From positions 1 to 43,900 of the forward strand of contig CAKPAX010000011.1 in the NCBI GenBank assembly GCA_934133175.1: a stretch of 43,900 nucleotides of DNA, in the 5' to 3' direction. This document shows positions 7,838-16,968 of this stretch, one piece after another. A program made the translations under genes and the position numbers. Each line of letters starts with the position of its first letter. The first letter of the stretch is position 1. Source of the DNA: an uncultured Clostridia bacterium (GTDB lineage: Bacteria > Bacillota > Clostridia > TANB77 > CAG-508). The notes under the pieces were generated by a model. The model was not told the DNA's origin and did not search any database. It worked only from the letters and a program-made list of their open reading frames with translations.

Positions 7838-8482
7838 TCATTTAAATTTACACACTTTTCTGAATAAATTCCGTGTTATCGTTTGCAAGTTTTCATCTGA
7901 AAATACAACTCTACCATTTGTCTTTTTTATTAATTCAATTGCATGACTATAATATAAAGGATCAATTTTATTTCTTTCTAATGAAATAAAAGTATCTTGA
8001 GGTATATCTGATATAATTGTTGGGTTAGAAATATTACACTTTTGTAGATTACAATGATGTAAATTTTGAAATCTTGAAAATAGCTCTGAATGTTCCTTTG
8101 ATAAATCAACACCTGTTAATGAAAATATTTTAACATCTTCATTGAGATGTTCTAAAAAAGACAAATCTACTTTTGATGCTTGATTTCCTTTTGAATTCAT
8201 TGAAAAACTAAATAAGATTAATTTCATATTATCTAGAAGTTTTGAAAGTTGATTTGTAATATCAATTAATTCTTCATCATTTGTATTTTTTACAATAAGA
8301 GAAATTCTTAATGTTTTAAGTTTTCTTAATGTTTCTACTGGTACTTCTGCACTTTCCCAGTCTTCTGCATATTCAAGTCCATCTAATCTTAAGTGTTTAT
8401 CATCTTCTCTCCAAAGTTGATTATTATAGTCCATTATTGAAGCTTCTATACTTTCTAATAAATTCCAATTAGTAATTAACAT
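7838..8482 (-). CDS. LRR-like protein, likely N-terminal half of the transglutaminase-like gene
   Basis: The 214-residue product shows leucine-rich-repeat spacing in VDLSFLEHLNEDVKIFSLTG, LFSRFQNLHHCNLQKCNISN and TFISLERNKIDP. It ends just 13 bp before the transglutaminase-like ORF and out of frame with it. Close to its end (about 7870), a one-base change leads into a frame reading IYSEKCVNLNDYLRLMGTID, which joins the next ORF without a stop. The combined protein would be about 576 residues. The SD at 8482 is weak (A-rich, no GGAGG). Read as a broken gene or a sequencing indel, this explains why the second half lacks its own RBS. Confidence 0.6.
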   Translation of the reverse strand: MLITNWNLLESIEASIMDYNNQLWREDDKHLRLDGLEYAEDWESAEVPVETLRKLKTLRISLIVKNTNDEELIDITNQLSKLLDNMKLILFSFSMNSKGNQASKVDLSFLEHLNEDVKIFSLTGVDLSKEHSELFSRFQNLHHCNLQKCNISNPTIISDIPQDTFISLERNKIDPLYYSHAIELIKKTNGRVVFSDENLQTITRNLFRKVCKFK

Positions 8483-8742
8483 TTAAGTTTTCTTTTTTAA
8501 TAATTATTCAATAAAATTTTATCATAACAAATTTTATTGTCAATAATTTTTTGCTTTATTAGACCTATTATTTCTTTCTATTTAATTGATAATAAAATGT
8601 ATTTTTTGTTACTTTTAAGCCGCTAATATTTTATAATTATTACCAAACATTAAATTGTATAAATACTCAACTAAAAAATAAACATAATAAAAAACAAAAC
8701 ATATAATATATAAAGACAATAATAAATAGGAGAGATATTGAT
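8483..8742. other. Divergent AT-rich intergenic region
   Basis: It separates the minus-strand LRR-like gene from the plus-strand C39-like gene. It is almost pure A/T. A TATAAT-like string occurs near 8701-8712, but I see no matching -35 element, operator palindrome or structured RNA. Confidence 0.4.
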
Positions 8743-10191
8743 ATGAAAAGGAAAATATTAGTGGTGTTAATAATTATTCTTTTTTCAATAATGAATGTTT
8801 GTATTTATAAATTATATGTAAAAAATATAAAAATGCAAAACGAAATAGATGAGTTACAGATAAGAATTAGTAATAAAGTTGAAAATGAAATTATAATATC
8901 AGAGGAAACAAAAAAGTTATCTGAGCAAACAAAAGAAATAGTAAATAGAAATGAAAAATTATCTACTACTGAAGAAATAGAAAGTACAGAACAAGAAGAA
9001 AAAAATATAACAGATAATGAAGCATTAGAAACAGATGCAATAGTTGATCAAGAAAATATAAGTTATGAGGGAGATCATACAGGTGAAGGTTTATCTTTAT
9101 TAGGTAAATATCAAGGATTAACATATTATAATCAAGCAGATGGTAGATGGGCTAATATAATGTATTCTAGTATAAATAATAAGACTCAAACAATGAAAAC
9201 TAGTGCTTGTGGACCAACAACTGCTGCAATGATTGTTTCAAGTGCAAAAGGTGCAATATTACCTACTACAATGGCAAGATTAAGTGTAGACAATGGATAT
9301 AGAACTGCTAATAGTGGAACAGCTTGGAGTTTTTATTCTTTTGTAGCTGATTATTTTAAGTTCTCAGAATTTTATAGTATAAATTCTTTTGATAAAGCAA
9401 TGGAGTATTTGAAACAAAAAAATAATTCAGGAACAAGTAAGTATTATATAGCATGTTCAGTAGGAAGCGGGTTATTTACAACAGGTGGTCATTATATAAT
9501 GCTAGTTTCAAATAATAATAAAATTATAAGAGTTTATGACTCATATTTATATAAAGGAAAATTCAATACAGCTAGTCGTAAAAGTGCAGATGTAAGAGTT
9601 GATGGAAATAATGAATATTTAACAGAAGAGAATTTTAAGAGATATTCTAATTATAAACATTTTTGGGTGTTTTCAAATGATGAAGGAAACTTAGAAAATA
9701 AAAATAATAATAGTGATAATAATAAGAAATATAAAATGTATGTAAATACAAAAAATAAAAATTTAAATGTAAGAAGTGAACCAAATGGGACAATTGTTAG
9801 TAGTCTTACAAAAGGAACAGAAGTAATTGTTATTGAAACAATGGGAGGTTGGAGTAAAATAGGAACAAATGAATGGGTTTCAAGTAATTATTTAACAAAT
9901 AATTATGTATTAATATCAAAAGATTATGTTGAAGGACAATATAATAAGTATAGTATTGGTAAATATAAAGTAATAACAAATATAAATGTGAGAAATGGAG
10001 CTAGTACAAAATATTCTAGAAAAAGTTATAGGCAATTATCTGAAAATGCAAAATTACAAAACAGAAGATTAGGTGGACAATATAATGGCTATAGAAAAGG
10101 TGTTATATGTACAGTAATTAGAACAAGTGGTGATTGGGGATTAACAAAATCAGGTTGGATATGTTTAAAATATTGTAAAAAAGTAAGTTAA
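8743..10191 (+). CDS. Secreted/anchored C39-like cysteine peptidase with SH3b domains
   Basis: A membrane helix at residues 5-23 acts as a signal anchor. It is followed by a Glu/Lys-rich coiled linker to about 118. The C39-like (peptidase_C39_2) domain spans about 122-310: Gln131 in YYNQADGRW (oxyanion position), Cys156 in SACGPTTAAM, His250 in TGGHYIMLV and Asp266 in RVYDSY. Two SH3-type bacterial domains follow: 325-388 with KNLNVRSEPNG and WVSSNYL, and 405-480 with TNINVRNGASTKYS. SH3b domains usually bind cell-wall peptides. The likely role is a wall-associated peptidase or amidase outside the cell. An SD (AGGAGA) precedes the ATG, and a strong terminator follows at 10299. Confidence 0.85.
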   Translation: MKRKILVVLIIILFSIMNVCIYKLYVKNIKMQNEIDELQIRISNKVENEIIISEETKKLSEQTKEIVNRNEKLSTTEEIESTEQEEKNITDNEALETDAIVDQENISYEGDHTGEGLSLLGKYQGLTYYNQADGRWANIMYSSINNKTQTMKTSACGPTTAAMIVSSAKGAILPTTMARLSVDNGYRTANSGTAWSFYSFVADYFKFSEFYSINSFDKAMEYLKQKNNSGTSKYYIACSVGSGLFTTGGHYIMLVSNNNKIIRVYDSYLYKGKFNTASRKSADVRVDGNNEYLTEENFKRYSNYKHFWVFSNDEGNLENKNNNSDNNKKYKMYVNTKNKNLNVRSEPNGTIVSSLTKGTEVIVIETMGGWSKIGTNEWVSSNYLTNNYVLISKDYVEGQYNKYSIGKYKVITNINVRNGASTKYSRKSYRQLSENAKLQNRRLGGQYNGYRKGVICTVIRTSGDWGLTKSGWICLKYCKKVS

Positions 10192-10298
10192 TATAATAAT
10201 ATAATTTTTTATGTGCAAGTTATTAATATTTTAAATTACAAATAAAGGTTTTATATAATTTTTTTGATTTTAAGAATTAATTAATTAAAAAATAAAAA

Positions 10299-10320
10299 GA
10301 CCTTGTACACAAGGTCCTTT
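10299..10320. terminator. Bidirectional terminator
   Basis: An 8-bp perfect stem (GACCTTGT with ACAAGGTC) is flanked by A-run and T-run. It serves the C39-like gene on the plus strand and the 59-aa gene on the minus strand. Confidence 0.85.
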
Positions 10321-10376
10321 TTATATAGTAGAAAGTTTTAAAGATTTCTATTATATAATAATTTGCAGAAAAACTA

Positions 10377-10556
10377 TTATGATGCATAATAGAGAGCTGC
10401 TAACAAAGAAAAGTAACCATCAAAAAATAAAATTTTATCTAATTCCTTTTTTTCTTCTTCTGTAACATTATTAGAGGAATAATATTTTAAAAAATTATCA
10501 AATCCTCCTTTTTCATTAATTAGCTCCCGTACTTTTTCTTTTGATGTAGTAACCAT
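10377..10556 (-). CDS. Small 59-aa protein
   Basis: A short gene with SD GGAGG 8 nt before the ATG at 10556 and stop at 10377-10379. The product starts MVTTSKEKVRELINEKGGFD, has an acidic-basic middle (VTEEEKKELDKILF) and a hydrophobic end (YFSLLAALYYAS). It looks like two helices. The family is unknown. Good RBS, a defined terminator and normal codon use for the window make it a believable gene. Confidence 0.65.
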   Translation of the reverse strand: MVTTSKEKVRELINEKGGFDNFLKYYSSNNVTEEEKKELDKILFFDGYFSLLAALYYAS

Positions 10557-10675
10557 GTCTTTCCCTCCTAAAAGTAATAATATAGCATTATAGCAATTTG
10601 TAAAATTTATATAATAAAAATTATATGAAAAGATATTTTTTATATATGAAAAATAAAAAAATTATATAAATAAAA

Positions 10676-10709
10676 GAACTAGATAGCCAGTTAAGAAGGA
10701 ATCTAGTTC
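10676..10709 (-). terminator. Terminator after the Rieske oxidoreductase gene
   Basis: A 9-bp stem (GAACTAGAT 10676-10684 with ATCTAGTTC 10701-10709) lies 99 bp past the minus-strand stop and is followed on that strand by TTTTATTTAT. Confidence 0.6.
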
Positions 10710-10807
10710 AATAAACAAAAAATAAAGCATATAAATATATGATTTATATTGGTATTGTAGCAAAAAGGAAGATATAAGTCAACAAAAAAACAAAAAAACA
10801 TTAAAAT

Positions 10808-12313
10808 TTAGCAGGTTACATTAAAAATTTCTAAATCCTTAAGAGCTGGGTCATACAGATTTTTTCCATCATAATTAAATCTAGATCCATGGCATGGACA
10901 ATCCCAAGTTTTATCTAAATCATTCCAAGAAAGTAAACAACCTAAATGAGTACACATAGGTTTAACTGCATAAATTTTTCCGTTAATATCTTTGTATATT
11001 CCAATTTTAGAGCCATTTATATCAATAATTCCTCCGGAATTATTTTCTATTTCTTTTAATTTATCTGGTGCTATTTTTAATTTATTTATTAATAAGGAAT
11101 AAGAACTCTCTTTTAAAATATTTTTCATTTCCCATCTATTTTTTATTGGACTCATTCTAGTCGAAGAAAAAATATTTTCATATTCATTTTTTTTGTTATT
11201 AATTAAATCACAAATAATATTCGCAGCAACATTTGATGTAGTCATTCCCCATTTATTAAAACCTGTACCAATAAAAATATTTGGCATTAAATTAGAAAAA
11301 GGACCAATGTATGCAACTTTATCTAATGTTATGCAATCTCTTGTATTCCATCTATAAAGAGTTTGACTATTTGGATAAATTTTTTTGATTTCTTTTTCCA
11401 AAATATCATATGTTGATTGCATATTAGCACCTTGCCCAGTTTTGTGTCCAACACCTCCAAATAGTAAAATTTTATCATTATTATATTGTGCTGTTCTAAA
11501 TGAAAATGTAGGGCTTTCAGCATTAATATACATTCCATTAAAAAGTTTAGAGTTTGTTTTTACACCTATTACATAAGAAGTATCTTGGTACATTTTTGTA
11601 AAATAAAATCCGGGAATATTTATAAAAGGATAATGACTTGCTAAAACTACATATTTAGATAAAATTTTATTTTCATTTGTATAAACAATATAACCGTTAC
11701 TGCCTTGTTTAACATTTGTAGCAGTTGTGTTAATAAATATTTTTCCTTTATTTTGCAATATACAGTTAGCCAAGCCTAACATATATTTTCTTGGATGAAA
11801 TTGAGCTTGATTAGGAAATTTTATAGCTCCTAAATTTTTTATTGGTAATTCGATATTTGATACAAATTGTGCATTAAAATTTAAAGAATTAACAGCAGTT
11901 ACTTCTTTTTCTATTTTTGGTAATTCAGTTAAATTATTTGTATACACAAAATTATCTTGATACTCAAAGTCACAATCTATGTTTTCCATATCAATTATTG
12001 ATTTAATATTATTTATTGCATCTTGATTTGCATTTAAGTATTTTCTTGCAAAATCAATTCCAAAGGATTCGATTAAATAGTTATAAATTAATCCATGTTG
12101 ACTTGTGATTTTTGCAGTAGTATATCCACTTGCTTTTTCACCAATATTATTTTTATCAATAATGACAACATTAAAACCTTTTTTTGTTAAGTAATAAGCT
12201 GTGGTTAGTCCAAACATTCCAGCACCAATTACACATATATCAGCAGATATGTCTTCGGTTAGAGAAGATAGATCTTTCAAATTTTCTGATGTATCAATCC
12301 AATAAGATTTCAA
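10808..12313 (-). CDS. FAD-dependent oxidoreductase with C-terminal Rieske domain
   Basis: The N-terminal DAO-type FAD domain carries the dinucleotide-binding motif VIGAGMFGLTTAYYL (about 28-42), ending in the Asp of VVIIDK, and a second glycine-rich FAD contact near residue 360 (IFIGTGFNKWGMTTS). The C-terminal 70 residues form a Rieske [2Fe-2S] domain: Cys454-x-His456 and Cys472-x-x-His475 in CTHLGC and DCPCHGSRF. This fusion is widespread in bacteria (DadA-like plus Rieske). Its substrate is generally unknown; amino-acid or amine oxidation is plausible. It is cytoplasmic with no signal peptide. The start is TTG with SD AGGAGG 8 nt upstream. It stands alone, divergent from the M18 aminopeptidase. 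Confidence 0.9.
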   Translation of the reverse strand: MKSYWIDTSENLKDLSSLTEDISADICVIGAGMFGLTTAYYLTKKGFNVVIIDKNNIGEKASGYTTAKITSQHGLIYNYLIESFGIDFARKYLNANQDAINNIKSIIDMENIDCDFEYQDNFVYTNNLTELPKIEKEVTAVNSLNFNAQFVSNIELPIKNLGAIKFPNQAQFHPRKYMLGLANCILQNKGKIFINTTATNVKQGSNGYIVYTNENKILSKYVVLASHYPFINIPGFYFTKMYQDTSYVIGVKTNSKLFNGMYINAESPTFSFRTAQYNNDKILLFGGVGHKTGQGANMQSTYDILEKEIKKIYPNSQTLYRWNTRDCITLDKVAYIGPFSNLMPNIFIGTGFNKWGMTTSNVAANIICDLINNKKNEYENIFSSTRMSPIKNRWEMKNILKESSYSLLINKLKIAPDKLKEIENNSGGIIDINGSKIGIYKDINGKIYAVKPMCTHLGCLLSWNDLDKTWDCPCHGSRFNYDGKNLYDPALKDLEIFNVTC

Positions 12314-12425
12314 TATAAAAACCTCCTTTTCATTAGTATTACCTAAATATTGGAATAAATTCGAAAATATATGGAAAAATTATTAGTAAAGTGATATACT
12401 GTAAAAAAATTTAGGAGGTAAATGT

Positions 12426-13804
12426 ATGGAAGAAAAATTATCAGACAAACTTTTTAATAAGAAAAAAGTTGGATGGGAAGATATTAGCCCTGAAGAAAAA
12501 AATGAGATATTTGTATTTTGCGATGGATATATGAAATTTTTAAATAAAGCTAAAACAGAAAGAGAATTTATAGCACAAGCCAAAATAAAAGCTAAGGAAA
12601 ATGGATATAGGGATATATCAGAATTTGATTCTTTAAATGTTGGAGATAAAGTATATTTTATAAATAGAGATAAAAGTATGTATTTAGCAATAATAGGATC
12701 AGAAAAAATTGAAAACGGAATGCATATTATTGGATCACATGTTGATTCACCTAGATTAGATTTAAAACCAAATCCAATATATGAAGATGGTGGATTTGCA
12801 TATTTTAAAACACATTATTATGGAGGAATAAAAAAATATCAATGGACAACAATTCCTATTAGTATTCATGGAGTTATAGTAAAAGCAAATGGAGAAAAAA
12901 TAACTGTAAATATAGGTGAAGATGAGAATGATCCGATATTTACAATAACAGACTTATTGCCACATTTAGCTCAAGATCAAATGCAAAAAAAATTAAGTAC
13001 TGCAATTGATGGAGAGGAAGTATTCCTTATGAAAATAAAGAAGAAAGCGATAGAGTTAAATTAAATATATTAAAACTTTTAAATGATAAATATGGTATTA
13101 CAGAAACAGATTTATTAAGTAGTGAGATAGAACTAATTCCAGCATTTAAAGCTAGAAGTTTAGGATTTGATAGTAGCATGGTGGCAGCATATGGTCAAGA
13201 TGATAAAGTTTGTGCATATGCATCACTAGAAGCAATGATGCATTTACAAAATGTAAAAAATACAGCTATATGCATATTAGCAGACAAAGAAGAAATAGGA
13301 AGTATGGGAAATACAGGAATGGAATCTCATATGTTTGATTATTTTATATCAGAATTATTAAATAAAATTGGAGAAAATAGACCTAATTTATTAGATAAAG
13401 TATTCTGTTATTCAAAAATGTTATCTTCAGATGTTGATGCAGGATTTGACCCAATATATGCAAGCGTTTCCGATAAAAATAATGCAGGATTTTTAGGAAG
13501 AGGTATAGGACTTAATAAATATACTGGTGCAAGAGGAAAATCTGGTGCTTCTGATGCAAACGCAGAATATGTTGCATGGATTAGAAATGTTTTAGAGAAA
13601 AATGATATTAAATATCAAATATCAGAACTTGGAAAAGTTGACATTGGTGGTGGAGGAACCATAGCTTACATTTTAGCTAACAAAGGTGTAGATGTAATTG
13701 ATTGTGGTGTTCCAGTCCTTTCAATGCATGCTCCATATGAAGTGACAAGTAAGTATGATATTTATTCTGCTTATAAAACTTATAAAGCTTTTTGGCAGGA
13801 ATAA
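12426..13804 (+). pseudogene. M18 family aminopeptidase, frameshifted by a short deletion
   Basis: The M18 (aspartyl aminopeptidase-like) metallopeptidases remove N-terminal residues using two metal ions. The first frame (12426-13064) has the metal ligand motif SHVDSPRLDLKPNP. The second frame (about 13021-13804) has ADKEEIGSMGNTG (catalytic Glu pair), SSDVDAG and the C-terminal LSMHAPYEVTSKYD. Together they cover nearly the whole 460-residue family length. The break is at about 13017-13021. Known relatives have a segment like EELNVLVGSIPYE; here EE is joined almost directly to IPYE, so about 19 nt are missing, probably between two GGAA repeats. That is not a homopolymer error, so the gene is probably truly inactive. 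SD AGGAGG precedes the ATG. Confidence 0.85.
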
Positions 13805-13812
13805 AAATATAG

Positions 13813-13843
13813 AAAAAAGACTTTGAATTTCAAAGTCTTTTTT
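13813..13843. terminator. Terminator after the aminopeptidase
   Basis: GACTTTGAA (13819-13827) and TTCAAAGTC (13829-13837) form a stem between an A-run and a T-run. It suits termination from both strands. Confidence 0.8.
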
Positions 13844-13890
13844 AATCCTCAGTAAAATATAAGGATTACAGTTATATAGTATATAACTGT
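13844..13890. repeat. Tandem hairpin beyond the 46-aa gene
   Basis: AATCCT (13844-13849) pairs with AGGATT (13862-13867), and ACAGTTATAT (13868-13877) pairs with ATATAACTGT (13881-13890). The second hairpin may help terminate the minus-strand small gene. Confidence 0.4.
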
Positions 13891-13906
13891 TTAGAGGTTA
13901 ATTGTT

Positions 13907-14047
13907 TTATATTTTTCTGTTTCTAAGAGTAGATCTTTTAATATCTACCTTATACAGATTCTCCTTGTAATCCGGAATCCGCTTTTTGGATGGATACATA
14001 ATAGGAAGAAGAGGGTGAACTGGATGTCTGCGAGTTTGTCTGTTCAT
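13907..14047 (-). CDS. Small basic 46-aa protein
   Basis: A canonical SD AGGAGG precedes the ATG at 14047 by 7 nt. The product begins MNRQTRRHPVHPLLPIMYP and continues with SKKRIPDYKENLYKVDIKRS. It is strongly basic and Pro/His-rich. Codons CGC, CTC, CGG and GTT contrast with the AT-rich usage of neighbours. I do not recognise it. It could be a nucleic-acid- or ribosome-binding peptide, or a recent import. It lies 120 bp from tRNA-Arg on the same strand. Confidence 0.5.
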   Translation of the reverse strand: MNRQTRRHPVHPLLPIMYPSKKRIPDYKENLYKVDIKRSTLRNRKI

Positions 14048-14141
14048 ATAACAAAACCTCCTTTATATTATATAGTGAAGAAATTGTAACATAATAAAAC
14101 TTAAAAATCAATAATTAAATATTATTACATAAAATAAAAAA

Positions 14142-14165
14142 ACTAGTATTTTAATAAATACTAGT
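14142..14165 (-). terminator. Terminator after tRNA-Arg
   Basis: A 10-bp stem (ACTAGTATTT with AAATACTAGT, loop 4 nt) starts 4 nt past the tRNA 3' end on the minus strand and is followed by Ts. Confidence 0.85.
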
Positions 14166-14169
14166 TTTT

Positions 14170-14246
<77 letters not shown>

Positions 14247-14352
14247 AAGTTCCTTAACACAACATATATAATAACACAAAAAAATAATAAAGTCAACAAT
14301 TGCCAAAAAATTTTTTTTATAGTAAAATTTAATAAGATTACAGGAGGAAGAA

Positions 14353-15057
14353 ATGGAAGAAACAAAAGAAACAAAAATGTATAATTTAATATGGTATTTT
14401 ATTGTATTTAGTATATTAGGAATGGTAATAGAAACATTATATTGTTATATAACAACTGGTGTAATTGAAAGTAGAAAAGGATTGATATGGGGGCCATTTT
14501 GTCCTGTTTATGGAGTTGGAGCAGTTGTTTTAATATATGCATTAAATAGATATAAAAAAAATTGGTTATTACTTTTTATAACAGGAACAATTTTAGGTAG
14601 TATTGTAGAATATATACTAAGTTTTGGATTAGAAGCAATTTATGGAATAAGATTTTGGGAATATTCATATATTGCAGAAAATTTAAATGGTAGGATCTGT
14701 ATTCCATATTCTATATTTTGGGGAATGTTATCTATATTGGTAATAGAAATAGTTAAACCTTTAATTGATAAATTAATAAATTTAATACCTCAATACTTTG
14801 GAAAAAAATTAGAAATAGCATTAATAATATTTTTAACATTAGATACTTTTTGTACAATTTATGCAATTGAGGTTTGTAAAAATAATGTAGTATTATCAAA
14901 TAATGAAATAGAAACAGAAAATTATATTGAAAAAAATTTACAAAATATTGGAGAGCAACTTTTTCCAACAGAAAAGGTTTTAAAAACTTTTCCTAATTTA
15001 AGAGTAAAAAATAATGGCAAAGAAATTTTTATTAGAGATTTAATAGAAAATAAATAA
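14353..15057 (+). CDS. Putative ABC-transporter type IV / CmpB family membrane protein
   Basis: The protein has about five membrane helices in residues 10-170. It shows the family signature GLIWGPFCPVYGVGAV (about 42-57), GSIVEYILS (about 83-91) and a W-x-Y-S segment (FWEYSY), as in the ABC_trans_CmpB family (PF06541). The biochemical function of that family is not established. The soluble C-terminus (175-234) is charged. SD AGGAGG precedes the ATG, and a strong terminator follows immediately, so it is monocistronic. Confidence 0.8.
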   Translation: MEETKETKMYNLIWYFIVFSILGMVIETLYCYITTGVIESRKGLIWGPFCPVYGVGAVVLIYALNRYKKNWLLLFITGTILGSIVEYILSFGLEAIYGIRFWEYSYIAENLNGRICIPYSIFWGMLSILVIEIVKPLIDKLINLIPQYFGKKLEIALIIFLTLDTFCTIYAIEVCKNNVVLSNNEIETENYIEKNLQNIGEQLFPTEKVLKTFPNLRVKNNGKEIFIRDLIENK

Positions 15058-15060
15058 TAA

Positions 15061-15104
15061 AAAACTCAAATTATTTAAATAGTATTTAATAATTTGAGTT
15101 TTTT
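15061..15104. terminator. Terminator after the CmpB-like gene
   Basis: A perfect 15-bp stem (15061-15075 with 15088-15102) with A-rich and T-rich flanks begins just past the TAA. Confidence 0.85.
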
Positions 15105-15194
15105 ATATATTGGGAAAATTATATAAATTTTCTAATATATATAAGTACATTACACAGAAAATTTATTTTATAAATTTTTGCACTTTAATAAATA

Positions 15195-15818
15195 TTATAC
15201 TTTATTTATAAACAATAAAAATAATCCAATTAATCCAAAGCAAAGGAAAATACAATTAGAAATAAATTCAATAAATTTTGTAGATATTTTGCTTCCTAAT
15301 AATTTTCCAAAAAAGATAGCTAATGAGTCACTTAATACCATGCCAGTAATAGAACCTAAAATTAGTGGTATTTTATAATTAGGATATTGAATTCCTAAAC
15401 CTAAAGAAGCTAAAAATGTTTTATCACCTAATTCTCCAATCACAATGCTAATTGCTACAATAAAAATATAATTTAAAGATAGCAATTTAGATTTATTCAA
15501 AAAGTTATTGTTATTTGATTCTTCTTTAAAAGCTTCATTCTTTTTAGGTAAAAAACCAATTATTCCAAACAAAAGAAAAGTTATATATGTTGCAAGTTTT
15601 AGAATAAAATGCAAATTTTGATTTTCTAAATTTCCAATTTTACTTCCAAATAAAATTGCTAATCCATGACTAAAAAATGTTCCTATAGCAATTCCTAATA
15701 ATATATTGCTTGTTTTACTTTTTGATGAAAAAGACAAAACAAGTAATTGAGTTTTATCACCAAGTTCAGAAAAAAATATAAAAGAAAATGCAATAAAAAA
15801 AGAATAGATAAAATCCAT
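15195..15818 (-). CDS. TMEM165/GDT1 family (UPF0016) cation transporter
   Basis: The six-helix protein contains two copies of the family signature E-x-G-D-K-[TS]: E18-L-G-D-K-T23 and E129-L-G-D-K-T134, one in each inverted half. Members export Mn2+ or exchange Ca2+/Mn2+ for protons at the membrane. Manganese efflux is the likely role here. At 207 residues it is full length. SD AGGAGG precedes the ATG. I looked for a yybP-ykoY Mn2+ riboswitch in the 170 nt upstream and saw none. It diverges from the ABC transporter operon. Confidence 0.9.
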   Translation of the reverse strand: MDFIYSFFIAFSFIFFSELGDKTQLLVLSFSSKSKTSNILLGIAIGTFFSHGLAILFGSKIGNLENQNLHFILKLATYITFLLFGIIGFLPKKNEAFKEESNNNNFLNKSKLLSLNYIFIVAISIVIGELGDKTFLASLGLGIQYPNYKIPLILGSITGMVLSDSLAIFFGKLLGSKISTKFIEFISNCIFLCFGLIGLFLLFINKV

Positions 15819-16026
15819 AGATTCCTCCTAAAATAAAGCTTATTAATAAATATTCAATATGTTAAATATAAATGCAAAAAAAGAATAATAAATTTAAAAC
15901 TCTTACGGAATTAAGAAAAAATAGAATAATTAATGTTAAAATTTGTGAAAATTATGTGAAATATATTTACAATAAAAATTATAAATGGTAATATTTACAA
16001 AGAATAAAAAGAAGGAGGAATCTTTT

Positions 16027-16968
16027 GTGATTAAGGTACAAAATATTACAAAAAAATACGGAAACTTTGTAGCCGTAGATGATATCAGCTTTGAAATAAA
16101 AAAAGGAGAAATTGTTGGTCTATTAGGAGAAAACGGTGCTGGAAAAACAACTACAATGAACATGATAACAGGTTTTATAGAGCAAACAGATGGAAAAATT
16201 TTGGTGGACGATATTGATACTTTAAAAAGACCTAAAAAAGCTAAACGTAAAATTGGATATATGCCAGAGGGAGTACCATTGTATTCTGATTTAACAGTAA
16301 AAGAATTTGTTATATTTATGGCAGAAATTAAAAATGTAAAGAGAAAAGAAAGAAAAGACAAAGTAGAAAAAACATTAAAAGAAACAGGATTATTTGATGT
16401 TCAAAATAAATTAATAAAAAATTTATCTAGAGGATATAAACAAAGAGTTAGTTTAGCAGGAACATTAGTAAGTGATCCAGAGATATTAATTTTAGATGAA
16501 CCAACAGTTGGACTAGACCCAAAACAAATAACAGAAATAAGAAGTTTGATAAAAAAATTTGGAAAAAAACATACTGTAATTTTAAGTTCACATATTTTGT
16601 CAGAAGTTAGTCAAATTTGTGACAAAGTAATAATTATAAATAAAGGAAAAATTGTAGCAATAGATACTCCTAAACATTTAGAAGAAAAAGTTGCAAATGA
16701 TAATTCAATATATATAACAATTGAAGATAAAGATAATAAGATAAATGAAATGAAAAATAAAATAGAAGATATTAAAGATATTAAATACATTGAAGACAAT
16801 GAAGATGGAACAAAGAAATATATGATTGTTGGTGAAGAAGGTAAAGACCTAAGAAAAGAAATATTTGATGTGTTTGCTAAAGAAGGAATAACAATATTTG
16901 AAATGAAGAAAGCAGATAGTACATTAGAAGATGCATTTATTAAATTAATAGAAGGAGGAGATAAATAA
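16027..16968 (+). CDS. ABC transporter ATP-binding protein (GldA-like)
   Basis: This is the nucleotide-binding subunit of an ABC-2-type exporter. It has Walker A GENGAGKTT (34-42), signature LSRGYKQRVSLAG near 135, Walker B ILILDEPTVGLD and the H-loop ILSSHIL. The C-terminal 90 residues form the regulatory extension usual in GldA/NosF types. The start is GTG at 16027, 8 nt after AGGAGG. An upstream in-frame ATG at 15985 is not preceded by an SD. It is directly followed (stop-ATG abutting) by the permease gene and then a GldG-like gene, which defines the trio. Confidence 0.9.
   Translation: MIKVQNITKKYGNFVAVDDISFEIKKGEIVGLLGENGAGKTTTMNMITGFIEQTDGKILVDDIDTLKRPKKAKRKIGYMPEGVPLYSDLTVKEFVIFMAEIKNVKRKERKDKVEKTLKETGLFDVQNKLIKNLSRGYKQRVSLAGTLVSDPEILILDEPTVGLDPKQITEIRSLIKKFGKKHTVILSSHILSEVSQICDKVIIINKGKIVAIDTPKHLEEKVANDNSIYITIEDKDNKINEMKNKIEDIKDIKYIEDNEDGTKKYMIVGEEGKDLRKEIFDVFAKEGITIFEMKKADSTLEDAFIKLIEGGDK

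Noticed and set aside
15819..16026. Manganese (yybP-ykoY) riboswitch upstream of the TMEM165/GDT1 gene
   Set aside because: The sequence is nearly all A/T and lacks the conserved G-rich paired loops of that riboswitch.
15985..16026. ATG at 15985 as the start of the ABC ATPase
   Set aside because: No SD precedes it, while AGGAGG lies 8 nt before the in-frame GTG at 16027, where homology begins.
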